From assembly GCF_900099555.1 (NCBI RefSeq), contig NZ_FMWM01000002.1:1051629-1115628 (forward strand): a stretch of DNA of 64,000 nucleotides. Direction: 5' to 3'. A program made the translations under genes and the position numbers. The notes beneath the pieces are model-generated. The model saw only the letters and a list, made by a program, of their open reading frames with translations. It was not told where the DNA came from and searched no databases. Each line of letters begins with the position of its first letter. The stretch's first letter is position 1. Shown one piece after another: positions 8,071 to 17,519 of this stretch. Source of the DNA: Peptoniphilus raoultii. GTDB taxonomy: Bacteria; Bacillota; Clostridia; Tissierellales; Peptoniphilaceae.

Positions 8071-10395
8071 ATGAACTTATTTGGAAATGAAGCTAGAAAG
8101 AAGAAAAAAATGCCTTATGATAGTGAGAAGAGAATTAACGCCTTTTCCCTAATATTTTTTCTTATTCTAGCTATTTTATTTATGACAATAATTATTAGGC
8201 TCTTATTTATTTTAGTCGTTGAATCAGGAGAACTAACAATTGATGCATTAAATCAAATTACTAAAACTGAAGTCATTAATTCCAATAGAGGAATTATTTA
8301 TGATAGAAATAAAAAAGAACTTGCCATTAATATTTCCAAGGCCAATGTTTTTTATAATATGGGATATTTGGAGCAGGGCAAAAAAGAAAGTTTTGAAGAC
8401 TTTAAAAAGAGAAGAGAAGAAATTTATCTTGAAGATGCAAAGACTATAGCAAATATTTGTGGTCTTGATGAAGAAGAAGTTTATAAAAATATGAAGGGGA
8501 CAAAGGTTGTTAGGCTTGCATCAAATATTGAAAGATCTAAGGCCATAAAATTAAAGGAAAAAAGATCAGTCTACGGTAGACAAAAAAAGAAAAATTTAAG
8601 GGCCATGTCAATTGATGATGTCACAAGAAGATATTATCCCTACAACAATTTAGCTTCCCATGTTATTGGTTTTATTAATGATGAATCAATGGGTCAATAT
8701 GGAGTTGAAGCTTCTTTTGATGAAGAACTTACGGGAATCCCGGGCAAAAATGTTGTACAAAAAGATAATGCCCACAATATTATTCCTTTAACTGAGGGAG
8801 AAACTTTTGCTCCCAAGGAAGGTTATTCACTACTCTTGACAATTGATGCAAATATTCAGCAGTTTGCAGAATCTGCAGCAAAAAAAGCTTTTGAAACTAA
8901 TCAGGCTGACTCCTGCTCCATAATTGTTCAAGATACAAAAAATGGTGAAATTCTTGCCATGACAACAAAAAGTGATTATAACTTAAATGATCCTAAAAAA
9001 CCAGTAACCAAAGAACAAGAAAAAAATTGGTTTTTATATACAGATAAGGAAAAGACAAATATTTGGTACGACAATTGGCGAAACTTTAATGTCAATGACC
9101 AGTATGAACCGGGTTCAACTTTTAAAGTAATTACTGCAGCATCAGCTATTGAACAAAACACAACAAGCCCTGATGCAACATATATCTGCGGAGGAGAAAT
9201 AAATCTTGGCGGCACAGTTTTAAAATGCACTTCTCATGCAAGGGGACAAAAAACTATGGCGGAAGCCTTTGAACAGTCATGTAACGTTTCCTTTGTAAAA
9301 ATTGGAGAGCAGCTTGGCCCTGAAAACTTTTTAAAATATATTAAGGCCTTTGGTTTTGGTGAAAGGACTGGAATTGAACTAAATGGAGAAAGTTTGGGTC
9401 TTGTGCCTGAAAAGGCTGAAGATATTAATCCAGTTAGATTTGCCACTATGTGCTATGGACACGGAATCGCAGTTACTCCCATTCAGTTAATTAATTCTAT
9501 TTCGTGCGTAGCCAATGGGGGATTTTTAAATAGGCCAAGAATTGTTAAAGAAATAATTGATGACAATAATAATATTATAGAAAAGAAAGAAACAAAACTT
9601 ATGAGAAGGGTAATTTCTCAGTCCACATCTGATACAATGAGGGGATTAATGGAAAGAGTCGTTTTAAATGGGACAGGTAAACTTGCCAAAGTTCCTGGCT
9701 ACAGAGTTGGAGGAAAATCAGGGACTGCTGAAATTGCTAGAGAAGATGGAAGAGGATATGAAGATGCCTATATAGCCTCCTTTGTTGGAGTAGCCCCCAT
9801 AAATGATCCTAAGATTACTGTTCTTGTAATTGTAAAAAATCCCAAGGGGGAAATTTTAGGAGGAACAGTTGCCGCTCCTGTTGTTTCAGAAGTTATGGAA
9901 AGAACTTTAAATTATTTAAAAATTCAAAAGACGGAAGAAGTTAAGGAAGAGGCAAAAGAATATGTAACAATTCCTGATGTAAGGGGTATGCTTTTAGAAG
10001 ATGGCGGAAAAAGAATAATTGATTCTGGCATAAAATTTGATACTAACATGGAAACCATTAGTGACAGTGCAGTAATTGTTGGTCAAAATCCGTCAGCTGG
10101 AATTGATATTTTAAAGGGACAAGTTATTGATCTTGCCATAGATAATAATGATGGCGACGTGCTTGTTATGCCTGATTTATCAAGAAAAAATAAGAGTGAA
10201 ATTGAAAATATTCTAAAAAAATTAAAGGTTGATTATAATATCGAAGGTGACGGAGGATTTATTTCTCAAAGTCCTGAAAAGGGAAAAGAACTTGATAGGA
10301 CAACAAAAGTAAAGATAATTCTTGAAGATGTCACTACAGATAAAAATGAATCTTCAAATAATAAGGCAAATAACAAGGGAGACAGAGATGAGTAA
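8071..10395 (+). CDS. Septal class B penicillin-binding protein with two PASTA repeats (FtsI/SpoVD type)
   Basis: 774 residues. Short basic tail, membrane anchor about 24-50, dimerisation domain with NSNRGIIYDRN, then the transpeptidase with active Ser349 in STFK, SCN at 403-405 and KSGT at 549-552, all intact. Two PASTA repeats follow (about 631-692 and 697-753), then a polar tail. It cross-links septal peptidoglycan with FtsW as glycan polymerase. PASTA repeats bind peptidoglycan or link to PASTA kinases. FtsI/PbpB versus SpoVD cannot be settled from sequence; as the only class B PBP of the cluster it is probably the division enzyme. Confidence 0.95.
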   Translation: MNLFGNEARKKKKMPYDSEKRINAFSLIFFLILAILFMTIIIRLLFILVVESGELTIDALNQITKTEVINSNRGIIYDRNKKELAINISKANVFYNMGYLEQGKKESFEDFKKRREEIYLEDAKTIANICGLDEEEVYKNMKGTKVVRLASNIERSKAIKLKEKRSVYGRQKKKNLRAMSIDDVTRRYYPYNNLASHVIGFINDESMGQYGVEASFDEELTGIPGKNVVQKDNAHNIIPLTEGETFAPKEGYSLLLTIDANIQQFAESAAKKAFETNQADSCSIIVQDTKNGEILAMTTKSDYNLNDPKKPVTKEQEKNWFLYTDKEKTNIWYDNWRNFNVNDQYEPGSTFKVITAASAIEQNTTSPDATYICGGEINLGGTVLKCTSHARGQKTMAEAFEQSCNVSFVKIGEQLGPENFLKYIKAFGFGERTGIELNGESLGLVPEKAEDINPVRFATMCYGHGIAVTPIQLINSISCVANGGFLNRPRIVKEIIDDNNNIIEKKETKLMRRVISQSTSDTMRGLMERVVLNGTGKLAKVPGYRVGGKSGTAEIAREDGRGYEDAYIASFVGVAPINDPKITVLVIVKNPKGEILGGTVAAPVVSEVMERTLNYLKIQKTEEVKEEAKEYVTIPDVRGMLLEDGGKRIIDSGIKFDTNMETISDSAVIVGQNPSAGIDILKGQVIDLAIDNNDGDVLVMPDLSRKNKSEIENILKKLKVDYNIEGDGGFISQSPEKGKELDRTTKVKIILEDVTTDKNESSNNKANNKGDRDE

Positions 10396-11338
10396 TATTT
10401 TAATAATATTTCTAGCGTTAGTAATTTCATTAATAGCAGGAAAATTTTTTATACCGCTTTTAAGAAGAATTAAGGCAGGACAAAGTATTAGGGAAGATGG
10501 CCCCAAAAGTCATATGATAAAAACAGGTACACCTACAATTGGGGGACTAATATTTTTGACTTCAATGCTAATAACAAATTTAATTTTCAATAAAATAAAT
10601 TTAACCCTAGTTCTATTAATATTTGCTACCTTTGCCTTTGGCCTTGTTGGCTTTATAGATGATTATATTAAGGTTGTAAAAAAAAGAAATTTAGGTTTAA
10701 CTGCCATTCAAAAACTAAGTCTACAAATTTTAGTATCATTAGTTTTAATTTTCTTTCAATATTATAGTTCAAGCCTTGAAAATCATGTTTATGTTCCAAT
10801 AATTAAAAAATTTATTTCCTTTGGAGTTTTTTACATTCCCTTTATTTTATTTGTAATAGTTGGGACTGTAAATTCTGTAAATATTACAGACGGTTTAGAT
10901 GGTCTTTCATCAGGGGTGACAATAATTTGCCTAGGATTTTTTGCCATCTGTGCCTATAAATTTAATAATATGGAAATTTTTAAATTTTCCATAATATTAA
11001 TTGGAGCCCTATTAGGATTTTTATATTTTAACAAATATCCAGCAAAAGTTTTTATGGGAGATACAGGGTCTCTTGCCCTTGGCGGGGCAGTTTCAGCCAT
11101 TGCAGTTTTATTAAATATCCCCTTAATTCTTCCCGTTGCTGGCGGAATTTATTTTATAGAAACCCTATCAGTTATTATTCAAGTTATTTCTTTTAAAACC
11201 AGGGGCAAAAGAGTCTTTTTAATGAGCCCACTACACCATCATTTTGAGCAAAAGGGCTGGAAAGAACAAAAAGTTGTTTGGACTTTTTATCTTGCTGAAG
11301 GAATTTTTTGCCTGATATCATATTTAATTTTATTTTAG
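10388..11338 (+). CDS. mraY: Phospho-N-acetylmuramoyl-pentapeptide transferase MraY
   Basis: Start chosen at ATG 10388, 8 bases inside the PBP gene and behind AAGGGAG; the upstream in-frame ATG at 10322 would add 22 non-conserved residues. The 316-residue product is a multi-pass membrane enzyme with GTPTIGG, the catalytic FIDDY (Asp91-Asp92), NITDGLDGL, AKVFMGDTGSLALGG and SPLHHHFE. It transfers phospho-MurNAc-pentapeptide to undecaprenyl phosphate, forming lipid I, which murG further on converts to lipid II. Confidence 0.97.
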   Translation: MSNILIIFLALVISLIAGKFFIPLLRRIKAGQSIREDGPKSHMIKTGTPTIGGLIFLTSMLITNLIFNKINLTLVLLIFATFAFGLVGFIDDYIKVVKKRNLGLTAIQKLSLQILVSLVLIFFQYYSSSLENHVYVPIIKKFISFGVFYIPFILFVIVGTVNSVNITDGLDGLSSGVTIICLGFFAICAYKFNNMEIFKFSIILIGALLGFLYFNKYPAKVFMGDTGSLALGGAVSAIAVLLNIPLILPVAGGIYFIETLSVIIQVISFKTRGKRVFLMSPLHHHFEQKGWKEQKVVWTFYLAEGIFCLISYLILF

Positions 11339-11345
11339 GTGGCCT

Positions 11346-12665
11346 ATGTTAAATAATAAAAAAGTCCTTATTATGGGTATGGGTTTAACGGGGAAGTCAG
11401 CCTTAAAGGCTTTAAGTCAAATGCCCTGCAAAGTCTATGTTTATGATGAGAATAAAAATTTAAATTTATCAAATATTAAGGAAGATTTTGTTATCTTTAA
11501 GGATGAAGACTTAAAGGATATTGACCTAATTATAAAAAGTCCTGGAATTTATCCTGACCATGACTTATTAGTTAAGGCTAGAGATGAAAATATTGAAGTT
11601 ATTAGCGATTTAGAATTTGCATATAGGATAACAAAATGTAAAAATTTAATAGCCATAACAGGTACAAATGGAAAGACGACAACAACAACCCTTTTAGGAG
11701 ATATTTTAAAGAGAGTAAGAAAAACTTATGTTGGGGGAAATATTGGAGTGGGACTTTCAGATATTGCCTTAGAAGCTAAAAAAGATGATTTTTTTGTTAT
11801 AGAAGCTTCGTCTTTTCAGCTTGAAGATACACTTACCTTTAAACCTAAAATTGCAATTTTAACCTATGTTACAAAAGACCACCTGGATTGGCACAAGTCA
11901 GAAGATAATTATGTAAGAGCAAAATATAAAATTTTTGCCAATCAAGATGGGGAAGACTATGCTATTTTAAACAGCGAAGATAGGTCGGCGAGGGATTTAA
12001 AAAAATTAAAATCAAAAGTCCTTTATTTTTCAGCGAAAAATAATAATATTGAAGGTGCCTTTTTAAAAGACAAGGCAATTTATATAAGACTAAGGGGCAG
12101 GGAAGAAAAAATTATTGACATCAAAGATATAAAAATTCCCGGTATCCACAATGCAAAAAATATAATGGCAGCTATTTTGGCAGCAAAAATTTTAAAAGTT
12201 GATGACGAAATTATTATAGATGCCGTTAAAAAATTCACAGGTGTTGCCCACAGAATTGAATTTATTAAGGAAATTAAAGGTGTAAAATATTATAATGACT
12301 CCAAGGGAACAAATCCCGATTCAACACTTGTGGCAGTTGAAGCTATGGATCAAAACTGCATTTTAATTGCTGGAGGCTATGACAAGGGTTCAGATTTTGA
12401 CGATCTTTTTAAAAAAACATCATCAAAAATAAGTCACCTAATCCTTATGGGTCAAACTGCAGAAAAGATAAGTCTGGCAGCAAAAAAATATAATATTGAT
12501 TATTATCTTGTGGAGAACTTACAAATGGCTGTAACAACTGCCAAAAATCTTGCTAAAAAAGGAGATAGTATCCTTCTTTCTCCTGCCTGTGCTTCTTGGG
12601 ATATGTATAAGTCCTATGAAGAAAGAGGAGAAGACTTTCGAAAAATTGTTAGTGAGTTGATTTAA
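11346..12665 (+). CDS. murD: UDP-N-acetylmuramoylalanine--D-glutamate ligase MurD
   Basis: 439 residues, typical length. ATP-binding GTNGKTTTT (106-114), Mur-ligase motifs NIGVG and EASSFQLE, HKSEDNY in the central domain, YYNDSKGTNPDST opening the third domain, and LLSPACASWDMY near the C-terminus. It adds D-Glu to UDP-MurNAc-L-Ala in the cytoplasm. It is the only Mur ligase in the cluster; murC, murE and murF must lie elsewhere. The stop is directly followed by the TTG start of ftsW. Confidence 0.96.
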   Translation: MLNNKKVLIMGMGLTGKSALKALSQMPCKVYVYDENKNLNLSNIKEDFVIFKDEDLKDIDLIIKSPGIYPDHDLLVKARDENIEVISDLEFAYRITKCKNLIAITGTNGKTTTTTLLGDILKRVRKTYVGGNIGVGLSDIALEAKKDDFFVIEASSFQLEDTLTFKPKIAILTYVTKDHLDWHKSEDNYVRAKYKIFANQDGEDYAILNSEDRSARDLKKLKSKVLYFSAKNNNIEGAFLKDKAIYIRLRGREEKIIDIKDIKIPGIHNAKNIMAAILAAKILKVDDEIIIDAVKKFTGVAHRIEFIKEIKGVKYYNDSKGTNPDSTLVAVEAMDQNCILIAGGYDKGSDFDDLFKKTSSKISHLILMGQTAEKISLAAKKYNIDYYLVENLQMAVTTAKNLAKKGDSILLSPACASWDMYKSYEERGEDFRKIVSELI

Positions 12666-13793
12666 TTGAAATTAAAAATAAAAAAAGATATAAGGGATGT
12701 GGACACAGCACTTTTAGTAGATGTGATTTTACTAATAATTTTTGGGTTATTTTCAGTTGCATCTGCATCCTTTCCTGCTACAATTAAATATAATGTAAAT
12801 AGGTTTTATTATCTTATAAGACAAATGATTTGGATGATTCTTGGAATTTTCTCCATATTTTTTATCCTTAAGATAAATAAAAATTTTATAAAAAATCATA
12901 TAGATATAGTTTTTGGCCTTAGCCTATTACTAATATTTTTATTATGGACGCCAATGGGAAAACTTGTTAATGGCCAGGTTAGGTGGCTTAAAATTGTTAT
13001 AGGTTCAAGGGAAATTTTTTCCTTTCAACCATCAGACCTTTTAAAGGTTGCTTCAATTGTCTATATGGCAAAATTTTTATCTAATAATATTAAAAGAATT
13101 TCCGAAGGCTCTATATTTTTAACAGTTTTATTAATTATGGGCCTATCAGTAATCCCAATTATGGTAAAGGACTTTTCAACGGCTGTTGTTATTGGCCTTG
13201 CACTTTTTGCCATGTTTACATCAGCGGGAATGACCAAAAAAGAATTTTTTATCATTTTAGTCATTGGCCTAGGAGTTATTGCTATTATTTTAATGGGACC
13301 AGGTTCAAAATTTAGAAGGGAAAGAATTGCAAGTATGTTTGCAGATAGCGACGATAAAATGAGCAACTCCCTTTATCAAATAACTCAGTCCCTCTATGCC
13401 ATTGCTCTGGGAGGCTACACGGGAAGCGGATTTTTTCAGTCCAAGCAAAAATATGCTAACCTTCCTGAAGCACACACGGACTTTATTTTTTCTGTTATAT
13501 GTGAAGAGTTTGGTTTTGTTGGAGCACTATTTCTAATTATTCTTTATTTAATTTTTATTTATAGGGGTTTTGTTATTGCCAGCAGGGCAAAGGATAATTT
13601 TTATAAATTTACTGCCATTGGACTTACAACTTATATTGGCATCCAAGCTTTTTTTAATCTGGGAGTTGCAGTAAAAATTTTGCCAGTTACTGGAATCACT
13701 CTCCCCTTTATTTCTTATGGGGGAACGGCCCTTGTTATGTCCATGGTTGCAGTGGGACTTTTACTAAAAATATCGAAAGAGGGAAATCAATGA
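12666..13793 (+). CDS. ftsW: SEDS glycan polymerase FtsW/SpoVE
   Basis: 375 residues with about ten membrane segments. SEDS signatures include VRWLKI, FQPSDLLK, the extracytoplasmic loop YANLPEAHTDFIFSVICEEFG, and NLGVAVKILPVTGITLPFISYGG near the C-terminus. It polymerises lipid II into glycan at the septum with its class B PBP partner, here encoded three genes upstream. The TTG start abuts the murD stop with no gap and only a weak ribosome-binding site, so translation is likely coupled to murD. RodA is a relative, but the cluster position favours FtsW. Confidence 0.92.
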   Translation: MKLKIKKDIRDVDTALLVDVILLIIFGLFSVASASFPATIKYNVNRFYYLIRQMIWMILGIFSIFFILKINKNFIKNHIDIVFGLSLLLIFLLWTPMGKLVNGQVRWLKIVIGSREIFSFQPSDLLKVASIVYMAKFLSNNIKRISEGSIFLTVLLIMGLSVIPIMVKDFSTAVVIGLALFAMFTSAGMTKKEFFIILVIGLGVIAIILMGPGSKFRRERIASMFADSDDKMSNSLYQITQSLYAIALGGYTGSGFFQSKQKYANLPEAHTDFIFSVICEEFGFVGALFLIILYLIFIYRGFVIASRAKDNFYKFTAIGLTTYIGIQAFFNLGVAVKILPVTGITLPFISYGGTALVMSMVAVGLLLKISKEGNQ

Positions 13794-14872
13794 AATATAT
13801 TTTAAGTGGTGGCGGAACTGGAGGTCATATTTACCCAGCTCTAGCCATTTGTCATGAATTGGAAAAAGAAGATAAGGATGCAGAAATTTTATATGTTGGT
13901 AAAAAAGATTCTTTGGAAGAAGAGCTTGTAAAAAAAGAGGGATTTGCCTTTAAATCCATCCATATTTCAGGCCTGCCAAGAAAGAAAATTAATAAGGATA
14001 CAGTAATCACTATGTTTAATTTGCTAAGGGGTTTAAATGAGTGTGAAAAAATAATCAAGGAATTTAAACCGGATGTAGTAATAGGAACTGGCGGATATGT
14101 ATGTGCTCCAATTGTTATGAAGGCTCAGCAAAAGGGAATAAAAACTGTTATCCAAGAACAAAATGCCTTTCCAGGAAAGACAAATAGGTTTTTATCAAGA
14201 AAGGCTGACCTTATATTTTTAAATTTTAGGGAAGCTCAAAAGTATTTTAATAATGAACATATAATTTTTACTGGAAATCCTGTAAGGGAAGATTTTTCTT
14301 ATATTGATAGAAATAAGGCCAGAAATAAGTTAAAATTAAAAGAAGAAAAACTTGTCTTTTCTTTTGGTGGTAGCGGAGGTCAAGAATCTACAAATGATGC
14401 ATTAAAGGAAATTTTAAAAGATCAAAAAGATCTTGACTTTAAACTTGTCCACGTAACTGGTAAGGAGCACTATAAAAATTTTATTGCTGATTTAGATATA
14501 CCGAAAAATGTAGAAATTCTTGATTATACCTATGAAGTTCCAACATATTTAATGGCATCAGATCTTGTTATTGCATCATCATCAGCCATGACACTTGCAG
14601 AAATTTCAGCTGTGGGTCTTGCGTCAATTCTTATACCAAAAGCCTACACAGCTGGTAACCATCAAGTTTTTAATGCAAATTCCTATGAAAATATGGGAGC
14701 ATCATCTGTAATTACTGAAGATATTTTAAATGGTCAAAGACTTTTAGAAGAAATCCAAAAGATTTTAAAGGACCATAAATTAAGAGAAGAAATGGCGGAA
14801 AATTCTAAAAAACTTGGAAATCCCAAGGCCGTTAAGGAAATAGTAAAGGAAATTTTAGAACGACTCGCCTAA
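13790..14872 (+). CDS. murG: UDP-GlcNAc:lipid I N-acetylglucosaminyltransferase MurG
   Basis: 360 residues. GGGGTGGHIYPALAI opens the GT-B N-domain; VIGTGGYVCAPI, IQEQNAFPGKTNR, FGGSGGQ, SSAMTLAEISAVGLASILIP and NHQVFNA are diagnostic of MurG. A membrane-associated cytoplasmic enzyme, it converts lipid I to lipid II. It overlaps ftsW by four bases (ATGA). Confidence 0.97.
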   Translation: MKYILSGGGTGGHIYPALAICHELEKEDKDAEILYVGKKDSLEEELVKKEGFAFKSIHISGLPRKKINKDTVITMFNLLRGLNECEKIIKEFKPDVVIGTGGYVCAPIVMKAQQKGIKTVIQEQNAFPGKTNRFLSRKADLIFLNFREAQKYFNNEHIIFTGNPVREDFSYIDRNKARNKLKLKEEKLVFSFGGSGGQESTNDALKEILKDQKDLDFKLVHVTGKEHYKNFIADLDIPKNVEILDYTYEVPTYLMASDLVIASSSAMTLAEISAVGLASILIPKAYTAGNHQVFNANSYENMGASSVITEDILNGQRLLEEIQKILKDHKLREEMAENSKKLGNPKAVKEIVKEILERLA

Positions 14873-14891
14873 GATAAATTTGAGTGATAGT

Positions 14892-15698
14892 ATGGAAAAA
14901 AAACTAAGAAAAATTAAAAAAAGGCCAAGAAAATTTAGGAGAATTTTTAGAATCTTTAGCAGATTTTTTATATTTTTTTCACTCATATTTTTAATAGTTT
15001 TTGCCATTAGACATTCTATACTTTTTAAAATAAGGGAAATTAATGTCCTAGGGAACAGTCGTGTTAAAAGAGAAGAAATTTTAAGGGCGGGGTCCTTAAA
15101 AGTAGGGGAAAAATTTTACAATATTTCAAAGGACGAAAGGATTAAGGCCATAGAAAAAATTTCCTATGTTAATGACTGCGATCTTTCTTTTAAACTAGGA
15201 GGCAAAGTTATTGTAAAAATAAGTGAAAGAAAGCCCTACTATCAAATTCAAAAAAATGACTTTTATTTAATTGATGAGAACTTTAGAATATTAGAGGCCC
15301 TAAAAAGCAAGTCATCTAACCTTCTTGATATTTATGGAGTAGACATAGATAATTTAAAAATCGGTGACTATATTTTTAAAGGAGAAGGAGATAGGGAAAA
15401 GGTAAATCTTTTAAAAGAACTTAAAGATGAAAAATATAATTTAAGGGGAAATTTAAAATCTGTGGAGCTTTTAGATTCAATTTCAACTTTTATAACCATT
15501 GATGGCATAAAAATTCATTTTGGTTCTTATGAAAATATTGAATATAAATTAACTACCTTAAAATTAATTTTAGATGATATAAAAAATACAGGCAAAAATG
15601 CAGAAAGTATTTTAATGGAAAAGGGCGAGAATCCTATTGTAAATGGCCAAAGGGATATAAGATATAGGGAAGAAAGCGAAAGTAGCACAGAAAATTAA
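14892..15698 (+). CDS. ftsQ: Cell division protein FtsQ/DivIB
   Basis: I chose ATG 14892, which has GAGTG five bases upstream; an in-frame TTG at 14880 is possible but has no ribosome-binding site. About 268 residues: a very basic cytoplasmic tail, one membrane segment (about 30-48 of this form), then a POTRA domain starting FKIREINVLGNSRVKREEIL, followed by the FtsQ beta domain. It scaffolds FtsL/DivIC at the septum. It follows murG as in many Firmicutes and ends this transcription unit; ftsA, usual next in other bacteria, is absent. Confidence 0.87.
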   Translation: MEKKLRKIKKRPRKFRRIFRIFSRFFIFFSLIFLIVFAIRHSILFKIREINVLGNSRVKREEILRAGSLKVGEKFYNISKDERIKAIEKISYVNDCDLSFKLGGKVIVKISERKPYYQIQKNDFYLIDENFRILEALKSKSSNLLDIYGVDIDNLKIGDYIFKGEGDREKVNLLKELKDEKYNLRGNLKSVELLDSISTFITIDGIKIHFGSYENIEYKLTTLKLILDDIKNTGKNAESILMEKGENPIVNGQRDIRYREESESSTEN

Positions 15699-15809
15699 AC
15701 TTTTACTTCAGTAAATTATAAAAATTTGATAAAAATTTGCTAATTTTATATATTTTAAGGTAAAATATTTATATATATTGAAAGATTCGACTTTTAAAAG
15801 ACTTTATTA

Positions 15810-15838
15810 TTGACTATTTAGCTTATATTCTATAAAAT
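15810..15838 (+). promoter_or_regulatory. Sigma-A type promoter for ftsZ
   Basis: TTGACT (15810-15815), 17-base spacer, TAAAAT (15833-15838), within the very A+T-rich 213-base gap between ftsQ and ftsZ. It suggests ftsZ has its own promoter separate from the mraZ-led transcript. I see no terminator after ftsQ. Confidence 0.55.
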
Positions 15839-15911
15839 AAGATTAATGTATAAATATTAAATTAATAAATTAATAGATTGTAAGTATTTTTATTATATGA
15901 GGAGGATAAAT

Positions 15912-16991
15912 ATGTTGGAATTTGATATGGATCATGATGACTTTGCCAAAATTAAAGTTGTTGGCGTCGGCGGAGGCGGAAATAATGCTGTAAACAGAAT
16001 GATAAGTGCAGGAATTAAGGGTGTAGAATTTTATGCTTTTAATACAGATAGACAAGCACTAAAATCTTCCTTGGCAGATAATAAAATTCAAATTGGCGAA
16101 AAAGTTACCAGAGGTTTAGGAGCAGGTTCAAATCCTGACGTTGGACAAGAATCAGCTGAAGAATCAATTGATGAAATTAGAGAAACTCTTTCCGGAGCAG
16201 ATATGGTATTTATTACTGCCGGAATGGGAGGCGGAACAGGAACAGGTGCAGCCCCAGTTATTGCACAAGTTGCTAAAGAACTTGGACTTTTAACTGTTGG
16301 CGTTGTTACAAAACCCTTTACTTTTGAAGGATTTAAAAGAGCAAAATCAGCTGAAAGAGGAATTTCCGCCCTTAAAGATAAAGTTGACACACTTGTTATT
16401 ATTCCAAATGACAGATTACTTAGCATTTCAGATAAAAAGACTAGCTTCTCAGAAGCTTTTGAAATGGCAGACGAAATTTTAAAACAAGGTATCCAAGGTA
16501 TTTCAGATTTGATTTCCGTTCCAAATTTAATTAACCTTGACTTTGCTGACGTTAAGACAATTATGCTTGACAAGGGAATTGCCCACATGGGTATCGGTAT
16601 TGCATCTGGTGATGACAGGGCAACAGAAGCTGCAAGGCTCGCAATTAATTCACCACTTCTTGAAACTTCCATTGAAGGAGCAAAATCTGTCCTACTTAAT
16701 ATTACGGCTGGTAATGATCTTGGAATTTTTGAAGTTAATGAAGCTGCAGATCTTATTCGTGAATGTGTTGATGAAGATGCAAATATTATCTTTGGTGCTG
16801 GAATTGACGAATCACTTAAAGATCAAGTTAAAATCACTGTTATTGCAACTGAATTTGACAAATATAAAGATGACAAAAAAAATTCTATTAATAGACCTAA
16901 ATTAATAGCAAAAAATTTAAAAGAAACAGATGAAGAGGAAAATGGAGAATTAAAAATTCCATCATTCTTAAGAACAAATAAAAATAAGTGA
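15912..16991 (+). CDS. ftsZ: Cell division GTPase FtsZ
   Basis: ATG 15912 lies seven bases after AGGAGG; an ATG at 15897 overlaps that ribosome-binding site and is rejected. The 359-residue product has [13 protein letters not shown], the tubulin signature [10 protein letters not shown] (106-115), the T7 loop [11 protein letters not shown], a short linker, and the C-terminal anchor peptide LKIPSFLR for FtsA/SepF/EzrA-type partners. It polymerises into the Z-ring. It stands alone between its own promoter and a terminator. The linker is short, as in many Firmicutes. Confidence 0.97.
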   Translation: MLEFDMDHDDFAKIKVVGVGGGGNNAVNRMISAGIKGVEFYAFNTDRQALKSSLADNKIQIGEKVTRGLGAGSNPDVGQESAEESIDEIRETLSGADMVFITAGMGGGTGTGAAPVIAQVAKELGLLTVGVVTKPFTFEGFKRAKSAERGISALKDKVDTLVIIPNDRLLSISDKKTSFSEAFEMADEILKQGIQGISDLISVPNLINLDFADVKTIMLDKGIAHMGIGIASGDDRATEAARLAINSPLLETSIEGAKSVLLNITAGNDLGIFEVNEAADLIRECVDEDANIIFGAGIDESLKDQVKITVIATEFDKYKDDKKNSINRPKLIAKNLKETDEEENGELKIPSFLRTNKNK

Positions 16992-17014
16992 GATATAAAA
17001 AAATTAAAATGAAT

Positions 17015-17044
17015 TTGGGTGGATTATTTAATCCGCCCAATTTT
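17015..17044 (+). terminator. Intrinsic terminator after ftsZ
   Basis: An 11-bp stem pairs 17015-17025 with 17030-17040 (one G-T pair, loop ATTT), followed by TTTT. The T-run is short, so some read-through into nrdR is likely. Confidence 0.65.
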
Positions 17045-17063
17045 AAAATGAAAGGAAATTTTT

Positions 17064-17519
17064 ATGAAATGTCCATTTTGCGGTCACTTTGATTCAAAAG
17101 TTATAGATACAAGGCCAACTGAAGAAGGAAATACCATAAGAAGAAGAAGGGAATGTTTAAAGTGCAAGGGCAGATTTACGACTTATGAAAAAATTGAGTC
17201 CCAACCCATTATGGTTATAAAAAAAGACGGCACAAGGCAGTCTTTTGATAGAGATAAAATAATTGGCGGCATTATTAAGGCCTGTGAAAAAAGACCCGTT
17301 TCCTATGAAAAAATTGAAAGTCTTGTTGATGAAATTGAAAAGAAAATCCAAAATTCTATGACCAGAGAAATTAGTTCAAGAGACATTGGAGAAATGGTTA
17401 TGGAAAAATTAAAAAGTGCTGATGAAGTTGCTTATGTTAGATTTGCATCAGTTTATAGGGAATTTAAAGACTTACAATCTTTTGCCAAAGAACTTGAAAC
17501 AATACTAAAGAAAAAATGA
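17064..17519 (+). CDS. nrdR: Ribonucleotide reductase repressor NrdR
   Basis: 151 residues, typical. A zinc ribbon with Cys3, Cys6, Cys31 and Cys34 begins [18 protein letters not shown], followed by the ATP-cone domain (about 48-138) with [16 protein letters not shown]. NrdR senses ATP/dATP and represses ribonucleotide reductase genes. No reductase genes and no obvious NrdR box occur nearby. It lies between ftsZ and rarA, overlapping the latter by four bases. nrdR beside cell-cycle genes is common in Clostridia. Confidence 0.96.
   Translation: MKCPFCGHFDSKVIDTRPTEEGNTIRRRRECLKCKGRFTTYEKIESQPIMVIKKDGTRQSFDRDKIIGGIIKACEKRPVSYEKIESLVDEIEKKIQNSMTREISSRDIGEMVMEKLKSADEVAYVRFASVYREFKDLQSFAKELETILKKK

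Noticed and set aside
10322-10387. Upstream ATG extending MraY by 22 residues
   Set aside because: The extension reads PBP tail codons out of frame and lacks conservation; ATG 10388 has a proper ribosome-binding site.
15699-15911. Remnant of ftsA between ftsQ and ftsZ
   Set aside because: The gap is A+T-rich in all frames with no FtsA-like peptide; only a promoter is seen.
16088-16672. 194-codon open frame on the - strand opposite ftsZ
   Set aside because: No ribosome-binding site or family motifs; it is the complement of a strongly conserved ftsZ region.
16297-16905. Two + strand open frames (16297-16482, 16537-16905) inside ftsZ
   Set aside because: Leu/Lys-rich shadow frames of ftsZ; no frameshift is present in ftsZ.
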